The position numbers and the translations under genes were made by a program. Shown here piece after piece: positions 59,965-64,000 of a stretch of 64,000 bases of DNA. The notes under the pieces were generated by a model, which saw only the letters and a list, made by a program, of their open reading frames with translations, made no database searches and was not told the origin of the DNA. Position 1 is the stretch's first letter. Each line of letters starts with the position of its first letter. This stretch comes from Acuticoccus sp. I52.16.1 (GTDB lineage Bacteria > Pseudomonadota > Alphaproteobacteria > Rhizobiales > Amorphaceae), in the NCBI RefSeq assembly GCF_022865125.1, contig NZ_CP094828.1, positions 3,589,219 to 3,653,218 of the forward strand, read 5' to 3'.

Positions 59965-60102
59965 CAGGCTGCGTCGTCCGTGATTGTCTGAGGATCGGAG
60001 TGGGTGGGTCGCCTCTCTTGCCAGAGAATGGCCGCGCCCAAAAGTCTTGCCCCGGCGCCGGGGGATGCTACGCCTCGGCAAACGCCAAACCGGGAGGACG
60101 AT

Positions 60103-60879
60103 GTGGCCGACTACAAAACCATCCTGACCGAGACGGACGGTGCCGTCGGCATCGTGACGCTCAATCGGCCGAAGGCGCTCAACGCGCTGAACGTCGAGCT
60201 CATCGACGAGCTGGTCGACGCGTTGCGCGCCTTCGACGCCGACGACGCGATCGGCTGCATGATCATCACCGGGTCCGAGAAGGCGTTCGCCGCCGGCGCC
60301 GACATCACCGAGATGGCCGGCAAGTCCTTCGCCGACGCCTACGGCGAGGACTTCCTGTCACGCTGGGACCGCGTCGCGACGATGCGGAAGCCGGTCATCG
60401 CGGCGGTCGCCGGCTTCGCCCTCGGCGGTGGCTGCGAGGTGGCAATGATGTGCGACATCGTCATCGCCGCCGACACCGCGCGCTTCGGCCAGCCGGAGAT
60501 CAACCTCGGTGTCATCCCCGGCGTCGGCGGCACCCAGCGGCTGACGCACGCGATCGGCAAGGCGAAGGCGATGGACCTGGTGCTGACCGGTCGGATGATG
60601 GACGCCGCCGAGGCGGAGCGCTCGGGCCTGGTGTCGCGCGTGGTCCCGGCGGCGGAGCTGATGGCGGAGGCGCGCAAGGCGGCGGCGACGATCGCCTCCA
60701 AGGGCCGCCCGTCGGTCCACGCCGCCAAGGAGGCGGTGAACCGGGCGTTCGAGGCACCGCTCGCCGAAGGCAACCGTTTCGAGCGGCGAATCTTCCATAG
60801 CCTGTTCGCCACCGAGGACCAGAAAGAGGGGATGGCGGCCTTCCTGGAGAAGCGCAAACCGGTGTTCCAGAACCGCTAA
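60103..60879 (+). CDS. Enoyl-CoA hydratase
   Basis: This is a 258-residue crotonase-family enzyme hydrating trans-2-enoyl-CoA in fatty-acid oxidation. The two catalytic glutamates are Glu112 ([13 protein letters not shown]) and Glu132 ([13 protein letters not shown]), with the oxyanion-hole segments KAFAAGADI and GFALGGG. GTG 60103 has a GGGAGG site; the ATG two bases before it is out of frame. In this order group it normally precedes rpsT and dnaA, as here. Confidence 0.94.
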   Translation: MADYKTILTETDGAVGIVTLNRPKALNALNVELIDELVDALRAFDADDAIGCMIITGSEKAFAAGADITEMAGKSFADAYGEDFLSRWDRVATMRKPVIAAVAGFALGGGCEVAMMCDIVIAADTARFGQPEINLGVIPGVGGTQRLTHAIGKAKAMDLVLTGRMMDAAEAERSGLVSRVVPAAELMAEARKAAATIASKGRPSVHAAKEAVNRAFEAPLAEGNRFERRIFHSLFATEDQKEGMAAFLEKRKPVFQNR

Positions 60880-61008
60880 AAAAGGGCTAAAGACTTGACG
60901 AGCGCCTCTTGAACCGATAGGCGCGCGCTTCAATCTTGTCATGCGAGTGAGCGGATGTGGTGCGGGATCGCGCCCCGCCGTGCCCGCTCGTCGTCATCGG
61001 AAGAGTAC

Positions 61009-61272
61009 ATGGCCAATACAAAGTCCGCCCAGAAGATGGTCCGCAAGCTGAACAAGCGGACTGCGATCAACGGTGCGCGCCGCTCGCGCATGCGCACCTT
61101 CGTGCGCAAGCTCGAAGATGCGCTCCGCTCCGGCGACAAGAGCGCCGCGCAGGAGGCGTTCAACCACGCCCAGCCCGAGATCATGCGCGCCGCCCAGAAG
61201 GGGATCCTTCACAAGAACACCGCCTCGCGCAAAGTCTCGCGCCTGGCGAGCCGCGTGAAGGCGCTCGGCTGA
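61009..61272 (+). CDS. rpsT: 30S ribosomal protein S20
   Basis: S20 is an 87-residue basic protein that binds 16S rRNA. It reads [17 protein letters not shown] at the start, with [16 protein letters not shown] near the C-terminus, standard for the family. ATG 61009 is chosen over longer upstream frames. It is followed by a terminator and a 1.1-kb gap before the rhodanese gene and dnaA. Confidence 0.97.
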   Translation: MANTKSAQKMVRKLNKRTAINGARRSRMRTFVRKLEDALRSGDKSAAQEAFNHAQPEIMRAAQKGILHKNTASRKVSRLASRVKALG

Positions 61273-61383
61273 GCCCACCCGTTCGGCCGGCCGCGCGGCG
61301 ACACCATCCGGGTGTCGCCCGAAGCGGCCGGAACTGCGGCCCCGCGCCGCCCGATCAGGACGACCTTTCCGCCGGATGAAGCG

Positions 61384-61409
61384 ATTTCGCTTCGCCGGCG
61401 AAATTTTTT
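61384..61409 (+). terminator. Intrinsic terminator downstream of rpsT
   Basis: ATTTCGC (61384-61390) pairs with GCGAAAT (61398-61404) around a 7-base loop and is followed by a T-run to 61409. A second hairpin without a T-run (61297-61305 paired with 61311-61319) lies just upstream. Together they should end the enoyl-CoA hydratase-rpsT transcript. Confidence 0.78.
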
Positions 61410-62357
61410 GCGCCCGCTCTCCCGCGGCCCTGCATCAAATCTGAGCATCGACGAATCGGCCCGAGAGCCTCGCGCGCCGGCCCTCCAGCGACACGGGGGC
61501 TCTCATCGCGTCGACGCGGTGCAATGCCCCGGCTATTCGAAAAATTGCTGGGGCGAGATGCGATCGATCAATTTATGAACCACCTCGAGGGCCGCCATTG
61601 CTGCCTTCGGTTGGTTAGCCGGCAATCCATGAGCCGGCTAAAGAGCAAAGCCCACACCGCCCGCAGTTGGGGACAACCTTTCCCCGCGCGCCGTGAGGGG
61701 CCTGACAACATGTCACGCGTCCGTCATGTAAATTCCAGCTTCATCGGAGCGGAGGGGTGTCCTGCGGTTCCGGCGGGATGGGATTATTCTCATCTGCGAC
61801 AGATCGAGCCGGCTGGACAGAATGCAACCTTAGACTGAATCGCCGGGTATGGCGGGTGTGCATTTGTTGAACGCCGGTTCGATGCTTAGCCAGCGAAAGC
61901 TGTGACCGCACCCGCCGATTCTCCTGGTCGGTCAAGAAAAAAATTTCCGATAGAGATGAAATTCACGGCTGAGTGCGAACCCCCTCGCCGACAACACGAT
62001 TTTCGCACCCGATTGTGAAAAAGCGCCAGAATGTGCGGATTTGCTAAACAAATCGGCCGAATCTGCTTCGCCTTGGCGCTTGCCCTCGGTAGCCCGGCGT
62101 GCGAAGGGTTAATCGTTGATCGGGGTAACGAACCGTTCACACAATAGACAAGCCCAGCTCGTTCGCGAAGCCGGGCGGTTTCCGTCGAAGAGGGTCATGG
62201 CATGTCGGTGATTGCAATTTCAGGTTGCTCGATCGCATCTGCTTTTTGCGTCACCGCTCCGGCTTAGTCACGGTTCGCAGAACCCTGCGACCCCGTTAAT
62301 AGAGGCTACCGGAAACCAAGGCCGGGCAATCGATCGCCCGGAGGAGGGATATTGTCC
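61410..62357. promoter_or_regulatory. AT-richer non-coding region upstream of the rhodanese gene and dnaA
   Basis: About 0.95 kb without a convincing gene; its GC content falls well below the flanking DNA, most clearly at 61920-62060. TGTGAAAAA at 62014-62022 fits the relaxed DnaA-box pattern TGTGNAWAA, and TTATTCTCA near 61785 matches TTWTNCACA at 8 of 9 positions. A 9-bp hairpin (TTAGCCGGC 61615-61623 paired with GCCGGCTAA 61633-61641) is also present. It probably holds promoters for the rhodanese gene and dnaA; a replication-origin role is possible but not shown. Confidence 0.45.
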
Positions 62358-62792
62358 ATGATGCAAACCGGCAATCCACCCATTTCAGAGGTCACGCCCG
62401 ACGAGGCCTACAACGAGCTGATGAACGACCCGTCCGCTCGCCTCGTCGATGTGCGCACCAAAGCCGAGTGGGCCTACGTAGGCCTGCCCGATCTCACCGC
62501 GGCTCCGTCCGGCGAGCCTGTCCTCCTCGAGTGGCAGGTGTTCCCGACGATGGCCGTCGCCGACGACTTTGGCCAGTCGCTCCAGAGCGCCTGCCCGGAT
62601 CCGTCGACAGCGCTCTATTTCATCTGCCGCAGCGGGGCCCGCAGCCTCGCCGCCGCAAGGTTGATGGGCGCTCTCGGCTACGAGAGGTGCTTCAACGTCA
62701 CCGACGGCTTCGAAGGGCCGCCGGACGGCGCAGGGCACCGTGGCACTGTCGCCGGGTGGAAAGCATCCGGTCTCCCCTGGCGGCAGACTTAG
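62358..62792 (+). CDS. Rhodanese-like sulfurtransferase
   Basis: This is a 144-residue single rhodanese domain. The N-terminal DARLVDVRTKAEW-type segment (ARLVDVRTKAEWAYVG) and the active-site loop with Cys90 in FICRSGARSLAAA are clear. Such proteins carry a persulfide; the acceptor is unknown. ATG 62358 follows a GAGGAGGG ribosome site at a suitable distance; a TTG at 62352 is also in frame. It sits directly before dnaA. Confidence 0.92.
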   Translation: MMQTGNPPISEVTPDEAYNELMNDPSARLVDVRTKAEWAYVGLPDLTAAPSGEPVLLEWQVFPTMAVADDFGQSLQSACPDPSTALYFICRSGARSLAAARLMGALGYERCFNVTDGFEGPPDGAGHRGTVAGWKASGLPWRQT

Positions 62793-62928
62793 CGAACCGA
62801 GACCCACGCGTATTTCGTCGAATCCCATCGGGTGCACCCGGGCGCCCGATCGGGAGGGTTTGTGCCAAGTGCATCGCTATCCGGGCAATGACAATTCAAA
62901 CACGGGACCTTCAGGAGTAGTGCGAACG

Positions 62929-64000
62929 ATGGAGCCAACCCAAGCATCGGCCGGAACGACTGAAAGCAAAGATAGCGAAACCTGGTCTCAGATTAAGTTA
63001 GAACTTCGCTCTGCCCACGGCGAGGATATCTATACGTCGTGGTTCGAGCGCATCGAGTTCGAATCCGTTTCGAATACCGTCGTCGACCTGTCCACGCCGA
63101 CGTCGTTTATCCGGCACTGGGTGCAGACCCACTACGCGACCGACATCGTCCAGCGCTGGCGCGCTGTGCGCCCCGATATCGGCGAGGTGCGCTTCAAGGT
63201 GCGTTCCTCGCTCCGTCCCAAGACCCGGCCCGTCCGCAGCGGTCCCGCCGCGGGTGCCCCCAACACCGTCGATCAGACCAACGGGTCGGCCGCCCCGCGC
63301 CGTCAGATCGACGGCCCTCCCGTTCCGCCGAATTCGGCCGGCGGCCTCGAGGGATCGGCATTGGATGCACGCCACTCGTTCGCGAGCCTCGTAGAAGGCC
63401 CGTCGAACCAGCTCGCGGTCGCGGTCGCCAAGAAGGTGGCCTTCGCCCAACCCGGTGAGCGGGCGGCGTACAACCCGCTGTTCGTCACCGGGGCCGTCGG
63501 CCTCGGCAAGACGCACCTGCTGCAGGCCATCGCCGGCGCCGCCAACCCAGCCCGCCGCACGCTCTACCTGACGGCGGAGCACTTCATGTACCGGTTCGTC
63601 TCCGCGGTGATGAACCGCACGACGATCTCGTTCAAAGACATCCTGCGTGACATCGACGTCCTGCTCATCGACGACATCCAGTTCCTGAATGGCGCCAAGG
63701 TGCAGGAGGAGTTCGGGCATACCCTGACGACCCTCGTCGACAGCCAGCGCCAGGTGGTGATCGCCGCCGATCGTGCTCCTGCCGATCTGGAAGGCCTCGA
63801 TGCGCGGGTCCGCTCGCGCCTCAGCGGCGGTCTCCTCGTGGAACTGACGCCGCCGGACTACGCCATGCGCAAGGCGATCCTCGAGCAGCGCATCTCGGTC
63901 CAGCACGAGATGTTCGAGGATCTCGTCTTCCCCGAGGAAGTGGTCGACTTCGTGGCCCGGTCGATCACCACCAACGGGCGCGACCTCGACGGTGCGGTCA
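62929..64000 (+). CDS. dnaA: Chromosomal replication initiator DnaA (3' end outside window)
   Basis: DnaA binds DnaA boxes and opens the origin. The frame runs from ATG 62929 to the window end, 357 codons, without a stop. Domain I is residues 1-90 (WSQIKLELRSAHGEDIYTSW), a Pro/Arg/Ala-rich linker spans about 95-145, and the AAA+ domain begins near DARHSFASLVEGPSN. Walker A is GAVGLGKT (188-195) and Walker B is VLLIDDI (244-250). The C-terminal DNA-binding domain is beyond the window. A GTG at 62920 is in frame but sits too close to the AGGAG site. Confidence 0.97.
   Translation, partial: MEPTQASAGTTESKDSETWSQIKLELRSAHGEDIYTSWFERIEFESVSNTVVDLSTPTSFIRHWVQTHYATDIVQRWRAVRPDIGEVRFKVRSSLRPKTRPVRSGPAAGAPNTVDQTNGSAAPRRQIDGPPVPPNSAGGLEGSALDARHSFASLVEGPSNQLAVAVAKKVAFAQPGERAAYNPLFVTGAVGLGKTHLLQAIAGAANPARRTLYLTAEHFMYRFVSAVMNRTTISFKDILRDIDVLLIDDIQFLNGAKVQEEFGHTLTTLVDSQRQVVIAADRAPADLEGLDARVRSRLSGGLLVELTPPDYAMRKAILEQRISVQHEMFEDLVFPEEVVDFVARSITTNGRDLDGAV

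Noticed and set aside
61524-61838. A 104-codon frame in the rpsT-dnaA gap
   Set aside because: No ribosome site, no recognisable domain, mixed composition, and it spans the hairpin region.
61886-62140. An 84-codon minus-strand frame in the same gap
   Set aside because: No ribosome site or motif, and it lies in the AT-richer region probably used for regulation.
63056-63066. A GTTCGAATCC string like a tRNA T-arm
   Set aside because: It is inside the dnaA coding sequence and no acceptor or anticodon stems surround it. No tRNA was seen anywhere in the window.

Overview
The window is GC-rich (about 70% by eye), densely coding chromosomal DNA from an alphaproteobacterium, most likely of the order Hyphomicrobiales (Rhizobiales). 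Several gene neighbourhoods typical of that group support this: irr divergent from fabA-fabB-fabI; trpF...trpB-trpA-accD-folC; sppA-ihfB-lapA; zapE-mdh followed by succinyl-CoA synthetase and 2-oxoglutarate dehydrogenase genes; acnA divergent from ccmABCDG; and enoyl-CoA hydratase-rpsT-dnaA. A ketolated, hydroxylated, glycosylated carotenoid cluster suggests a pigmented free-living, possibly marine, member. The genus cannot be fixed from the sequence alone.

Layout. 1-3.5 kb: acetolactate synthase genes ilvB (5' end outside the window) and ilvN, unusually separated by a DUF167 gene and an antisense gene for a secreted repeat protein. 3.5-5 kb: tag and a DUF2927 protein. 5.1-12.4 kb: a 1970-residue glycine-rich autotransporter and a divergent AraC-type regulator. 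12.4-15 kb: a decayed IS5-type transposase beside uraH-xdhA, with no xdhB. 15-19 kb: thpR, irr and fabABI. 19-28.5 kb: the trpF-trpBA-accD-folC operon with two tandem GT90 glycosyltransferases and a small unknown gene inserted, then sppA-ihfB-lapA. 28.6-37.1 kb: lpdA, a MAPEG protein, sucB (two lipoyl domains), sucA, DUF1810 and sucD, all on the minus strand. 37.4-41.9 kb: crtZ, crtW, crtY, crtX and a Crp/Fnr regulator. 42-50 kb: small membrane and secreted proteins, the ccm cytochrome c maturation operon and acnA. 50-54.7 kb: small stress and housekeeping genes. 55-60 kb: sucC, two related secreted proteins, mdh and zapE on the minus strand. 60-64 kb: enoyl-CoA hydratase, rpsT, a 1.1-kb gap, a rhodanese gene and dnaA (3' end outside the window).

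How the genes fit together. Most of the window is central metabolism: branched-chain amino acids, tryptophan, fatty acids, folate and the TCA cycle. The minus-strand genes zapE-mdh-sucC and sucD-sucA-sucB-lpdA read like one ancestral TCA operon cut between sucC and sucD by about 18 kb holding the crt, ccm and acnA genes. No CRISPR array, prophage, tRNA or rRNA was seen. The most unusual items are the MNGDRVAPN-repeat protein between ilvB and ilvN, the GT90 pair and small gene inside the trp operon, the paralogous secreted pair between mdh and sucC, the split TCA operon, and the AT-richer gap upstream of dnaA.
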